DNA from: Posidonia oceanica
Lineage: Eukaryota; Streptophyta; Magnoliopsida; Alismatales; Posidoniaceae
DNA length: 64,000 nt
Direction: 5' to 3'
Assembly: GCA_037176725.1 (NCBI GenBank)
Contig: JAZBRS010000029.1
Span: 49,362,001-49,426,000 of the forward strand
The notes beneath the pieces are model-generated. The model saw only the letters and a program-made list of their open reading frames with translations. It was not told the DNA's origin and did no database searches. Shown piece by piece: positions 35,101-45,339 of this stretch. The position numbers were made by a program, and so were the translations under genes. Position 1 is the first letter of the stretch; each line of letters begins with the position of its first letter.

Positions 35101-38100
35101 AGAAGGTTAAAGCTGACATCTCCATCTGGGATTTGATCCACACTTCTGCCGGACATCGCGAGGCTTTTCTTCGTGTGTTCCAGGCTGCTCGTGTGTCCCA
35201 GTCCATTGAGCCTTCTGCCTTGGAGAGCATGGTTGGGTTAATCGCGGAGCCCCAGGTCATCTCTTTTACGAGTGATGAGCTGCCTCCGGCAGGGATTAAT
35301 CACAACCAGCCCCTATTCGTCACGGTGCAGTTCAAAAACTTTCGCATTCCCCTAACACTGGTTGATAACGGGTCAGGCCTTAACGTCTGCCCCTTGCGTA
35401 CAGCAACCAAGCTCGGATTCAAAGCCGAGGATATCACGCCAGCCGTGAAGGGAATGACTGCTTTTGACAACACTCACCATGACGCTCTAGGGATTCTGAT
35501 TATCCCTCTGGCTATCGGCCCGGTCGTCTTCGACGTAGAATTCTATGTCGTCGACTTGAAGCCTAACTTCAATCTTCTGCTTGGGCGCCCTTGGCTTCAC
35601 AAGCATCAGGTCCTTCCTTCGACCCTCCATCGAATGATAAAGTACCGTCGTGGCGATGATGTCATTGTCGTCATGGCGGAAAACTTTGAGAAGGAGCGGA
35701 TTGAAGCAGTTTCTCCCGTGTCTTCGCAATCCATCCCATTTGACCCTGAGACTTCTGATGCCCTCTATCGCGTTAACCGGTGCGAGCCAGTTAACTTCGT
35801 TCCTGATCTTGAACGTGTCAACTCTTTGGCCGTTCACAGTAACCCCTTTCGAATGGTCGAGAATGTATGTCACAGGTGGGGTTACACAAAGGGTACGCCA
35901 CTCGGGCGTCACGGCCAAGGGATCGCGGAGCCGATCATAGCAGTGGAGCGAAGGAAGTCTGAAGGTCTCGGCTACGAACCAAAGCTCAACGAAGATCACT
36001 GCTTCCAGCTCAAGGATCGTGCACCAGCCATTCCCAGAGACCTCACTAACTTTACCAGTGCAGGAATTCTGGGATCAATTGACTACCAAGCCGCAGCACC
36101 GACAGAGGATTGGGTGTGTGTTGAGGACTACTACTCGGATGAGGAGCAGTCTGATGCAACAGAGGCAGTCCCAATCAGTTCAGCAAAAACAGTGGTCAGA
36201 GCAGAGGCCCCACAGTCAGTTCATTCAGCTCTCCCTCTGGCAGAAACAGCAGGCAGTTCAGCAGGCCCTGTGGCAAAAGCAAGTTCTCATCCTTTTCCAG
36301 CCACACCAGCTTCTCAAGAACAGTCAGCAGCAGTGCAGGAGTCAGAGACACTCCTCTTGGCGGAACCAAGCATGCTACCAGCGGTCACTGCAACATCAGT
36401 GCCACTGCCCCCATCTCTGGAGGGGCAGTCCATCAACTCAGTCGGCAGCGTGGCCCAGCCCGCTCCCTCAGCATCATCTTCAGGAATGCAGTTGGCCCAG
36501 TCCGCTCCGCATTCTCCTAACGACCTGCAGCAGCTCTCATGGCAAGACCCTACGGCGTCAGAAGCTGCGCTCTCTCAGTTACGGCCCGATACAAAAGGCC
36601 AACTGAGCACTACACTCTCCGGGCCCTTGAGCCCTCCAAAGAGCACCCCTGCTTATTCTCCAGCAGTGACCCTGGAAGCTTATCCATCAGTAGCACCGCT
36701 AGCTTGTCTATTTGGGCCATCTACATCAGAGCTGCTATCAGCAGACGCGCCCGTGAACCAGATCATGCAGACCCCAAGGGCGGCGATCCATCTTGCAGCC
36801 GGGCCAGTGCCGCAGGCCCCCGGCGCCTACTACGTCGACTCCCCCTCAGACGAAGAAGAAGGAGTGGCGATAGAAGCCCAGGTCGATTCTTGGATGTCCG
36901 ACTTAGAGTTGCTTTATCAAGAACAACTCCAGTCAATAGCAGAAGACCTGGCAGACCATCAAGCTGCAGAAAGGAAAGGAAAAGCCGTAGTTACGGATCC
37001 TCCTCTGCAGGAGGACCATGCCTCTATCATGGTCCTAGAAGACTCAGCAGTGCCGGACTCCCCTAGACCAGATGAGCTCATCACTCTTCAACCAGAAGGC
37101 GGGTCTAGGTGGTTTGTGCAACCCATGCCTCACTTGAGCAATGCATCGAGCGGTAGTGACCAGATCAGCCGCCAGTCCGGCATATCCTCCACAAGCACAC
37201 TAGAAGACCCAGAGGGGAGAGCATCAGCAGTAAATGCAGCAGCAGCAGAGTAGAATGCCTCAGCAGCCTCAGCAGCACAGTCAGTAGAATAGTCAGTAGT
37301 ATCAGCAGCAGAATCAGCAGAGCACTCAGCAGAGTCAGTCAGGCCAGAGCAAACAGTAGAAGGAGTTGCTAGGACGGAGGTCGCGCACCGAGGCTACAAG
37401 AATACTCGAGTAAGCGTGACCATCCTGAAGCGTCACCAGGGCCAAGCAGCAGAACACATACACTCTTTCAGCATTGCAAGTCCTTCTTTCGAGAAAGAGA
37501 TCCTCTCAGAACTTGTTGCTTATGGAGAAGAAGACGATACGGGCGTAGATGAGACTGACGAACCTTTGCCCGAGTTCCGGCCCTATGACGACGACCCAGA
37601 AGGCCCCAACCTCCATGTCGAAGAAGAAACGGAGGTTGTCAACATCGGCACAGCAGAGGAAGTCAGAGAAGTTTGCATCAGTGCCCAGCTGTCCACCCAG
37701 GTTCGAGCAGAATTCATCGCATTCCTGAAAGAATATGCGGATGTCTTCGCCTGGAGTTATGAAGATATGGTCGGCCTTGACATAGAGGTAGTGGTGCACA
37801 ATCTGCCCTTAAATCCGGATGCCAAGCCAGTAAAGCAGAAATTGAGAAGATGGCGACCGCAGTGGCTGCTCATGATCAAAGAAGAGATAATGAAGCAGCT
37901 TGGAGTCAACTTTCTGAAGGTCGTTCTTTATCCTGAATGGCTGGCAAACATTGTACCTGTGCCCAAGAAAGATGGCCGAATCCGGATCTGCATCGACTAT
38001 AGGGACCTGAACAAGGCAAGTCCCAAGGACGACTTTCCATTGCCCCACATTGACGTCCTAGTCGACAATACAGCGAGCCACAAAATGCTCTCCTTCATGG

Positions 38101-40913
38101 ACGGCTTTTCTGGATACAATCAGATCAAAATGGCAGAAGAGGACATGGAAAAGACCTCATTCATCACCCCTTGGGGAGTCTTCTGCTACCAAGTCATGCC
38201 GTTCGGCCTAAAAAATGCTGGTGCAACCTATCAGAGGGCCATGACTGCATTATTCCACGACCTCATGCACCAAGAAGTGGAGGTCTATGTAGACGATATG
38301 ATCGCCAAAACCAAAGAGCCCGAGGATCATCTTGTCTGTCTCAGAAAGCTCTTTGACCGTCTACGGAAGTACAAGCTGCGCCTGAATCCCAAGAAGTGCG
38401 TATTCGGGGTGTCTTCTGGCAAATTGCTCGGCTACATTGTTAGCCAAAGGGGGATTGAGGTGGACCCGTTGAAAGCACAAGCCATCGTGGACATGCCACC
38501 CCCTAGAACTGAAAAAGAAGTCAGAAGTCTGCTTGGGCGTTTACAATTTATCAGTCGCTTCATTGCACAGCTTACGCCCATCTGCGAACCCATATTCAAG
38601 CTCTTAAAGAAGAATGCGTAGATTCACTGGAGCGAGGAGTGTCAGGCTGCATTTGCCAAGATCAAGCAGCTGTTGATCAAGCCTCCTGTCCTGGTCCCGC
38701 CTACGCCGGGGAGACCTTTACTTCTCTACCTTTCTACCACGCAGCATTCCATGGGCGCCGTCTTGGGCCAACATGACGAATCTGGTAGGAAGGAGCGCGC
38801 CATCTACTACCTGAGCAAGAAATTTAATGAATGCGAAGCCAGGTACACAACACTAGAGAAGACTTGCTTGTCACTTGTCTGGGCTGCACAGAAGCTGAGA
38901 CACTACATGATGGCATACCCAGTGCAGCTCTTATGCCGGCATGATCCTATCAAATTCCTCTTCCAGAAGCCAGCCATGGTGGGCAGATGTGCTAAGTGGC
39001 AGGTGTTATTGTCTCAGTACGACGTCACCTTCATCACACAGAAATCCATGAAGGGTCAAGCAATGGCAGACCATCTTGCTGACCTCCCTCTGCCTGAATA
39101 CCAACCCTTCCAGACGCAGTTCCCTGATGAAGACATTCTCTTTGCAATGGAGGACTCTGAGCAGAAAAATCCTGAAGAAGCAGAGGAATGGCAGCTCTAC
39201 TTTGATGGTGCAGTCAACAAGAAGGGCCGGGGCGTAGGCGCAGTGCTGACCACGCCCCAAGGACAGATGACTCCTTTCGCGAGGAAGCTGACTTTCACCT
39301 GCACAAACAACGAAGCAGAGTACGAAGCATGCATCCTGGGGTTGAAAGTCGCCCTCGAGCATGAGGCGCAGAAGCTGCATGTGCACGGCGATGCCATGCT
39401 GGTAATTTCTCAAGTGAACGGCGAATGGAAGACAAAAGATCCCAAGCTTGTGCCGTATCACGAACACCTGCTGAGGTTGATGAAAGAATTCAAGAGCATC
39501 CGCTTCACATACCTGAACAGAGCAAAGAACGCGTATGCAGACGCACTAGCAACTCTGGCATCCTGGCTCACCATTTCTGAAGACAGCAGTGTGGATGTAT
39601 CAGTCACTCGCATTGAACAGCCTGCATACTGCATGAGCATAGAAGAAGCGGATCCCGCAGAGGGGCAGCCCTGGTATCAAGACATAAAATCTTTCCTGGA
39701 GTCTGGTAACTTTCCTCCTGATACCACGGCAGCAGACAAGAGAACTTTGGCGCGTCTGGCGTCAAAGTATGTGTTAGGGGCCGGGCAGCTGTACAGAAGG
39801 TCATACAATCAGATGCTACTGCGCTGCCTGAACAAATCAGAGGCTGACACGCTGATGCTTCAAGTGCATGCGGGGACCTGTGGCCCGCACATGAACGGCG
39901 TTCTCCTAGCCAAGAAGATCATGCTGCAAGGTTATTTCTGGCAGACCATGGAAGCCGACTGCTGCCGGTTCGTGCGTAGATGCCACAACTGTCAGATTCA
40001 TGGTAACTTCATCAAGGCCCCTCCACATCAGCTGCACAACATGTCTTCGCCATGGCCTTTCTCCACCTGGGGGATCGATGTCATTGGCGCCATCCACCCT
40101 GCTGCTTCAAATGGTCATCGTTACATTCTGGTAGCGATCGATTACTTTACCAAGTGGGTGGAAGCAGCCTCTTACAGAACAGTCACCGCTTCGGCAACAG
40201 AAAAATTTATCAGAAACAATATTGTTGCCCGATATGGGGTCCCGTACTCTGTCATCTCTGATAACGGCTCAAACTTCATTGCCAAAAGGATCGAAGAATA
40301 CCTGCAAGGTCTCAGAATCAAGCACCATCGATCCTCGCCTTATCGGCCTCAGATGAACGGAGCAGTGGAGTCTGCAAACAAGAACATTGTCAAGATTCTG
40401 AAGAAAATGGCAGAAATCCACAAGGATTGGCACGACAAGCTCCCGTACGCGCTCTGGGCGTACAGGACATCAATCCGGACCTCTACAGAAGCCACCCCGT
40501 ACTCTCTGGTGTACGGCATGGAAGCGGTGTTACCTGTTGAAGTGGAGATCCCCTCTCTGCGGATCCTGCGGGAAGCTGAGTTGGAAGAAGCAGAATGGGT
40601 CGAAGACCGCTGCATCCAACTGAACTTGATTGATGAGCGCAGATTGCAAGCCATGCACAACGCTCACTGCTATCAGAAGCGGATGGCCAGAGCATTCTTG
40701 AAGAAGGTCCAGCCCAGAAGCTTCCAGCCAGGGGACCTTGTCTTGCGCGCCATTCACTTGCCGGACGGTCGAGGGAAATTCCGACCCAATTGGCGTGGCC
40801 CCTTTGTGGTCAAGCAGATCTTTTCGGGAGGCGCTGTAACCCTTGAAGATATGGACCAGGTCGAGCAGTCTGAGCCCGTCAACCTCTGCTATCTGAAGAA
40901 GTACTATCAGTAG
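32157..40913 (+). CDS. gag-pol: gag-pol polyprotein frame of the complete element, interrupted by five TAG codons
   Basis: One frame of 2918 codons encodes, in order, Gag, aspartic protease, reverse transcriptase, a degenerate RNase H, an archaeal-type RNase H and integrase. These proteins copy element RNA into DNA and insert it. The start is ATGGCCCAG at 32157, a context shared with the copies at 13321 and 53584. In-frame TAG codons lie at 32403, 32859, 37251, 37290 and 38619. At 32859 both relatives in the window read CAG; at 32403 one reads CAG and the other CAA. No frameshift is present. The catalytic residues of RT, protease, the second RNase H and integrase are all present. Long low-complexity linkers (Pro-rich 34300-35090, Ser/Gln-rich 36100-37400) separate Gag, protease and RT. 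As written it cannot give full-length protein without readthrough of the TAGs; it may be a recently inactivated copy. Confidence 0.88.
33170..34208 (+). other. Gag core and zinc knuckle
   Basis: The retrotransposon gag core lies at about 33170-33760 (YNGRGCP, LIRLFQKSLTGPALKWF, EYVGRWRALASQV). A zinc knuckle C-x2-H-x4-H-x4-C occupies 34167-34208, the variant usual in Tat Gag rather than the retroviral CCHC spacing. Between them lies an Asn/Ser run followed by Pro-rich sequence. Confidence 0.85.
35250..35680 (+). other. Aspartic protease domain
   Basis: The active-site motif LVDNGSGLNVCP has its Asp codon at 35364-35366. The usual retroviral DTG/DSG triad reads D-N-G here, as is common in Tat elements. 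A downstream LLLGRPWLHKH motif (about 35577) matches the second conserved block of retropepsins. Confidence 0.85.
35880..35975 (+). other. G-patch-like motif after protease
   Basis: GYTKGTPLGRHGQGI followed by GLGY has the glycine spacing of G-patch modules, which bind RNA or RNA helicases. In betaretroviruses a G-patch is fused to the protease C-terminus; here it lies about 180 residues after the active-site Asp. The assignment rests on pattern only. Confidence 0.5.
37850..38480 (+). other. Reverse transcriptase domain
   Basis: The palm motifs are intact: YPEWLANIVPVPKKDG, the first catalytic Asp in FMDGFSGYNQI (codon 38100-38102), GLKNAGATYQR, and YVDD at 38286-38297. Order and spacing fit Ty3/gypsy RT. 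Confidence 0.95.
38600..39090 (+). other. Degenerate Ty3-type RNase H domain
   Basis: The domain keeps the fold pattern (AIYYLSKKFNECEARYTTLEK), but the position normally holding the first catalytic Asp reads LYLSTTQHSMGAVL, with no acidic residue. An in-frame TAG at 38619 lies at its start. In Tat elements this original domain is known to be inactivated and replaced by a second RNase H. Confidence 0.8.
39189..39560 (+). other. Archaeal-type RNase H (aRNH) domain
   Basis: Carboxylates are in order: Asp in YFDGA (39204-39206), Glu in NNEAEYEA (39312 or 39318), Asp in HGDAML (39390-39392), and a final Asp in AYADALATLA (about 39540). This second RNase H is the hallmark of the Tat lineage and probably removes the RNA strand during reverse transcription. 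Confidence 0.9.
39850..40910 (+). other. Integrase domain
   Basis: The zinc-binding part has His 39867, His 39888, Cys 39981 and Cys 39990 (H-x6-H-x30-C-x2-C). The catalytic triad is Asp 40077, Asp 40260 and Glu 40368, with 35 residues between the last two. A GPF-type module (NWRGPFVVKQI) lies near 40785. The protein ends shortly after with CYLKKYYQ and has no chromodomain. Confidence 0.95.
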
Positions 40914-41574
40914 CCGAAAGCGGCCCTGTTGCAGATGCCCTTCTCCCACCTACACTTGCATTTTCATTCTCGCCTTCTTGCTTCATCTCCTTTCAAATCA
41001 TAATCGTCATTCTTTCAACTCTTGCGACTCTCTGTTTCAAATCATCATCGTCATCCTTTCAACTCTTGCATCCCTATTCAAATCATCATCGTCATTCTCT
41101 CAAGCATTGCATCTTGCGCCCGGTGATGACAACCGGAAGTGCTCGCCTGCTCTGGAAAGGGTCACCCTGCCTCACCCGGCACTACTTAGATGACTTAGCA
41201 AGTGAGGGAGCCACCACCAATTAGGACGGGCGAACTGCCCAATCTTACAAGGACATACACCTCTGAGGGAGAAAAAATGTTAGGATGTGAGCTTGAAAAA
41301 AAAGTGAGAATAGACATCTAGATTTGGGCTCCTCAAAGGGACAGAAGACGAAGACAGAAGCCGGCCCTAGAGATAGGGGTGTGCAGTCTAACCCTGTTCC
41401 TTCCACCCATCACACAGCAAACCCAAAATCTGAATCCATTACATTTCAAGCACCCTTCTTTTGCCACCAGAATGGGGATAGCAAAAGCCTAAAAAAAAAA
41501 GAAATCAAAAAAAAAAGAGAAGAGAGAAAAAAGAGATAGAACAAAAACAAAAACAAAAAAGGAGAAAAGCAAGC

Positions 41575-41605
<31 letters not shown>

Positions 41606-42310
41606 GAAGAAAAAGGGCAAAGGTAGCCCGAAAAGCACAGGCACCGTTATCCCCCATACTTTACTAAGAGATCCCCAGCATGTCAAGCCTGAAAAGGGGG
41701 TCTACCACATCCTCCCAAGAGCAAACACATACCTTCTCCCAGCTAGGGGCAGAGAAAGACTGCATACCTATGAGGGAGAAACCTTTCAAAAAAAAAGAGA
41801 GAGAGCTGAAAGAATAGGTGTAGGTCCTGAGAATGCAGCCAGTAGCCTGTCCTCACCACATCACCACCTGTATAATGCCAACGACCTGTTCCGGAGCGCC
41901 ACCAATAAGCCAAGAGTCTAAGTAGGGCCCAGTGAGTCAAGGACCACTCCCTTCCTCTGCAGCAGGCACCAAAGCACTCCGTACGCTGAGGGCATTCAAG
42001 CATCCACCCAAGCATATCCATCCATTCAAACATACTTAGTCATCCAATAATATTCGTCCACATAAGCATATCACTAGCATCTTGCACTCATGCATCTTCC
42101 TTCTTTCCTTTCCCCTTCCGCCAATCCCTCCGCTCTGCAACACGCTCAGGCCCTGAGACAGTACTCTTCCCCAGCAGAGGCACATCGGCGACACTCAAGC
42201 TGCGCCAGTCCACATCCCCTGCTGGCCCTCACCCCCGCTTTTCACCGGACTGCTGCCAATTCCCTTTATTCACTTGTGTTTAACTGCTATGTTCTGTTAT
42301 CAACTGCTGA
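40914..42310 (+). other. Spacer between integrase and the downstream ORF
   Basis: No gene is supported here. The spacer holds two or three diverged copies of a TCAAATCATCATCGTCAT unit (40995-41095), two ATGAGGGAGAAA-type words (about 41262 and 41770), an A-rich purine stretch with a 26-A run (41575-41600), and a CATCCA/CATTCA-rich tail (42000-42080). A possible 3' splice site, TTGATAGCAG/G, occurs just inside the next ORF at about 42399. Confidence 0.6.
41575..41600 (+). repeat. Run of 26 adenines
   Basis: A pure A26 tract lies within 150 bp of purine-rich sequence. It could be a slippage-prone simple repeat or the trace of a captured polyadenylated sequence upstream of the extra ORF. No target duplication was found around it. 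Confidence 0.8.
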
Positions 42311-43648
42311 ATGCATATGGAACTACACTTTCAGTCTCAGCTTCTGCTTGTCGTCAAAGATTATATGCCTGCGAGATCTGACTGTTTATTGATAGCAGGT
42401 ACCTCAAGCCTTGCAGCAATCAGCCTGTCTTCTGCAACCAGTGCAATGGGTTTTCCTACTCTGTTGACTCCCGCACTCTGCTCGGAAACCCTGCGAGAAT
42501 GGATCAGCAGGCTCACTCTACAAGACTGTGAAAGGTTGCGCCTGTGGGGCATACCAACTAAGCTGCTAAAGGCTGCTGATGTGGAGGTCAGCCGCCACCT
42601 TCTGTGTGCCGCCGCGAGATTCTGGAAGCCGGCGCATCATGTCTTCCGTTTCAACAAGACTGAGCTGACACCTACACTGGAAGAGGTGCGTCGGATCTGC
42701 GGCTTTTCAAAGATCTTGGGGCCGCCTGTCTTCATGAGGCGCGATGGATATCTCCGAGTCCTGAACCAACTGACTGGACTCTCCACTCAAGCCTGCCAAC
42801 AAAAGCTAATCTGCACCAGTGGACAAGAGCCTATGCTTCGCCTTGCACACTTTGATGATATCTTGAACAAGCGTGCTGACCTCGGAGATGAGCTGTGGCT
42901 CCGAGGATTCGTCATCCGCTTTCTGGGCGAACTAATCTTTACTCATGGCCGACTGACAGTGGCCATCGAGGTTGCAGAGATTGCGCTAGCTGTGGTGACC
43001 CAGCATATAGACCTGGCACCAGTTGTCTTGGCAGAGACTTATCGCGGGCTGGACCGCATTTCTCATCGCTGCCGCCACTTCCACGGTTGCGGAGCACTTA
43101 TACAAGTCTGGCTGATCGTGCACTTAGAAATGGACTTCCTGCGCCCTCAAGTGCACGCCTTCGAAGCCTACTGCAGTAGCGCCCGTACCAGAACAGACAA
43201 GAGCGTCAAAGACGAATACGAGAGGCTGTCAGCATTGACTGACGACGCTGTGATCTGGCGCATCATTCCCTCTGCAGCAGAGCCATTCACAATCTTCTTC
43301 AGCGCGCGTGACACGCGGCTGATCATTCTTCCAGGCTTCACAGCAGGCGTAGAGTACCATCCAATCAGGGTCATGCGCCAGTTCGGCTTCCAGCAGGGCG
43401 CCTTCATCGACAGTACAGCGCCCGAGCTTCTACAGACTTATCCTCTCAGCACCACTGCCCCAACCAAGAAGCTTGCTAGTCTGATGCAGCATGGGGTCCA
43501 ATCTACAGACGTTGCAGCCGTGAGAGGTACTGGATGCACTTCTGATTATGAAGCGGAAGTCCGACAGCTCTGGCCAATCACTGAAGTCCCGCCAGGCGGC
43601 CCCTTGTTCCCCGACTCCAGGCAGCCGAAGAAGGCCCGGGTTGACTAG
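42311..43648 (+). CDS. Extra sense ORF, plant-mobile-domain-like protein
   Basis: An uninterrupted 445-codon frame lies 1.4 kb after integrase. The conserved part probably starts at Met46 (42446) with GFPTLLTP. Residues 104-126 hold FWKPAHHVFRF followed by ELTPTLEEV, the type of motif (ELTPTLEE) seen in plant mobile domain / DUF7745-like proteins. In Ogre elements an extra ORF of this general kind lies between the 5' LTR and gag; here it is downstream of integrase on the same strand. The function is unknown. Host PMD proteins (MAIL1, MAIN) act in transposon silencing and genome stability, so a captured version could counter or exploit that pathway, but this is inference. The C-terminus (about residues 400-445) is polar and Pro-rich. 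There is no signal peptide or membrane segment. It has no stop, unlike gag-pol. Family assignment is moderate; that it is a real ORF is likely. Confidence 0.65.
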   Translation: MHMELHFQSQLLLVVKDYMPARSDCLLIAGTSSLAAISLSSATSAMGFPTLLTPALCSETLREWISRLTLQDCERLRLWGIPTKLLKAADVEVSRHLLCAAARFWKPAHHVFRFNKTELTPTLEEVRRICGFSKILGPPVFMRRDGYLRVLNQLTGLSTQACQQKLICTSGQEPMLRLAHFDDILNKRADLGDELWLRGFVIRFLGELIFTHGRLTVAIEVAEIALAVVTQHIDLAPVVLAETYRGLDRISHRCRHFHGCGALIQVWLIVHLEMDFLRPQVHAFEAYCSSARTRTDKSVKDEYERLSALTDDAVIWRIIPSAAEPFTIFFSARDTRLIILPGFTAGVEYHPIRVMRQFGFQQGAFIDSTAPELLQTYPLSTTAPTKKLASLMQHGVQSTDVAAVRGTGCTSDYEAEVRQLWPITEVPPGGPLFPDSRQPKKARVD

Positions 43649-43737
43649 GCCCTTGTGCGACCATCATGTGGTCTTCTTTCAATTTGTGCTGTGCTTTTCT
43701 GGCCTGCCTCAGGCATTGTACTTATCAAGATCATATC

Positions 43738-43743
43738 AATAAA
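43738..43743 (+). terminator. Candidate polyadenylation signal after extra ORF
   Basis: AATAAA lies about 90 bp after the stop of the extra ORF, preceded by T-rich sequence. It could end a subgenomic transcript, or it may be unused in the full-length RNA. Confidence 0.4.
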
Positions 43744-43954
43744 AACTGTTTCTGCTTTCTGCTTGCACATCAAGACTCTTTGCTGCATTGCATATCATCA
43801 TCATCATTATCTTGGGCCCTCTAATCAGACTTGCAGACATCCCAGCGCGGCGAAATCCTCAGCACCCAATCCAGAGCCTAGAGCATCTGCAGGCCCGCGA
43901 CACTCAGCTCCGCTGTCCGGCATCCCCAGTTGGTCGCCCCCAGCTGGACCACCA

Positions 43955-44350
43955 TCCTTTGCGGGCTGGCACCCCAAACTGCCCGGCGAAAGGTCCGTCA
44001 ACCTGTTATCCTCCTCAGCTGTTCATCCTCAGCTGAGTCCCTCGTGGGCTGGCACCCCAAACTGCTCGGCGATGGGTCCGTCAACCTATCATCCATCCAC
44101 TCGCCTATCTGTCCTTGCATCCTGATGCCAGGGGCGTACCGACCATCCCCTGGTATCATCCTGATACCAGGGGCATCTTTTGGTCGCCCGGTGGTATCAT
44201 CCCCAGCTGGATCATCATCCCCGCGGGCTGGCACCCCAAACTGCTCGGCGAAAGGTCCGTCAACCTAACACTCTTCTCGGCTGGTCACCCCAGCTGAGTC
44301 CCCAGCTGATCGCCCTCAGCTGAATCCCTTGCGGGCTGGTACTCCAAACT
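43955..44350 (+). repeat. Dispersed repeats GGGCTGGCACCCCAAACTG...GGTCCGTCAACCT
   Basis: Three good copies of a unit of about 44 bp start near 43964, 44048 and 44226; a fourth, partial one is near 44332. They are separated by CAGCTGA-rich spacers of variable length. Confidence 0.75.
44147..44173 (+). repeat. Perfect 12-bp inverted repeat
   Basis: The arms CCCCTGGTATCA (44147-44158) and TGATACCAGGGG (44162-44173) flank a 3-nt loop. A sister hairpin at 44419-44445 has CCCCTGGTGTC and GACACCAGGGG: both arms changed together (A-T to G-C). Confidence 0.85.
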
Positions 44351-44418
44351 ACTCGTCTGACAAGCACGACACTCTTGTCATCACTCTCTGCTTTCGATGC
44401 CATGGACGCGCTGGCCAA

Positions 44419-44445
44419 CCCCTGGTGTCATCCCGACACCAGGGG
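44419..44445 (+). repeat. Perfect 11-bp inverted repeat, covarying sister of 44147-44173
   Basis: The arms 44419-44429 and 44435-44445 pair fully around a 5-nt loop. Both hairpins are followed by CATCTTTTG(A/G)TCGCCC, so they are duplicated units. Confidence 0.85.
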
Positions 44446-44486
44446 CATCTTTTGATCGCCCCACGGTATCATTCTCTCCCCCTTTC

Positions 44487-44513
44487 CCCTATGACGTTCC
44501 TGGCGTCATAGGG
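44487..44513 (+). repeat. Perfect 10-bp inverted repeat
   Basis: The arms CCCTATGACG (44487-44496) and CGTCATAGGG (44504-44513) flank a 7-nt loop. In the older copy the same place reads CCCATGA and TCATGGG (16326-16332 and 16344-16350): each arm lacks the matching base, so pairing is kept. Confidence 0.85.
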
Positions 44514-44524
44514 ATGGTTTCTTC

Positions 44525-44690
44525 TCATCATTCCCTTACCCCTTCTTTGCCGGCCGATAAGTCCGATATCTTATCACTCTCATCATTCCCTTACCCCTTC
44601 TTTGCCGGCCGATAAGTCCGATATCTTATCATTCTCATCATTCCCTTACCCCTTCTTTGCCGGCCGATAAGTCCGATATCTTATCATTCT
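44525..44690 (+). repeat. Three tandem 54-bp units with GATAAG...CTTATC hairpins
   Basis: Three near-identical units of CTCATCATTCCCTTACCCC plus TTTGCCGGCCGATAAGTCC. Each holds GATAAG and CTTATC around an 8-nt loop (first unit arms 44556-44561 and 44570-44575). A single further copy lies at about 45279-45308. Confidence 0.85.
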
Positions 44691-45262
44691 TATCATGATC
44701 TCATCCCCTCTTTAGATTAATTTCTCATCATGATCTCACCCCCCCTCTTTAGCTTAATTTCTCATCATGATCTCGTCCCCTCTTTAGCTTAATTTCTCAT
44801 CATGATCTCGTCCCCTCTTTAGCTTAATTTCTCATCATGATCTCACCCCCCTCTTTAGCTTAATTTCTCATCATGATCTCATCCCCTCTTTAGATTAATT
44901 TCTCATCATGATCTCACCCCCCTCTTTAGCTTAATTTCTCATCATGATCTCGTCCCCTCTTTAGCTTAATTTCTCATCATGATCTCCCCCCTCTTTAGCT
45001 TAATTTCTCATCATGATCTCATCCCCTCTTTAGATTAATTTCTCATCATGGTCTCACCCCCCTCTTTAGCTTAATTTCTCATCATGATCTCATCTCCCTC
45101 TTTAGATTAATTTCTCATCATGATCTCATCCCCTCTTTAGCTTAATTTCTCATCATGATCTCACCCCCCTCTTTAGCTTAATTTCTCATCATGATCTCAT
45201 CCCCCTCTTTAGATTAATTTCTCATCATGATCTCATCCCCTCTTTAGATTAATTTCTCATCA
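44690..45262 (+). repeat. 35-bp minisatellite, about 16 units
   Basis: Units of AATTTCTCATCATGATCTC plus (A/G)(T/C)CCCCTCTTTAG(C/A)TT repeat with a period of about 35 bp. Two variants, TTTAGCTTAA and TTTAGATTAA, are intermixed. Each unit carries the palindrome ATCATGAT. Confidence 0.9.
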
Positions 45263-45339
45263 TTACCTCATCCCCTCTTTGCCGGCCGATAAGTCCGATA
45301 TCTTATCATTCTCATCATGATCTTGCCCCCTCTTATCAA

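Noticed and set aside
35487..35999. 170-residue minus-strand ORF opposite protease
   Set aside because: A shadow of the coding frame. Antisense ORFs are known in some Tat elements, but this one has no recognisable features.
37230..37334. Possible intron between protease and RT (donor GTAAAT, several AG acceptors) that would remove two TAG codons
   Set aside because: Ogre elements do have an intron near here, but the candidate has no pyrimidine tract, the donor is weak, and the sequence reads as a CAG-rich repeat.
41100..42300. Captured host gene fragment between integrase and extra ORF
   Set aside because: The A26 run suggested a polyadenylated insert, but no coding sequence, splice pattern or target duplication was found.
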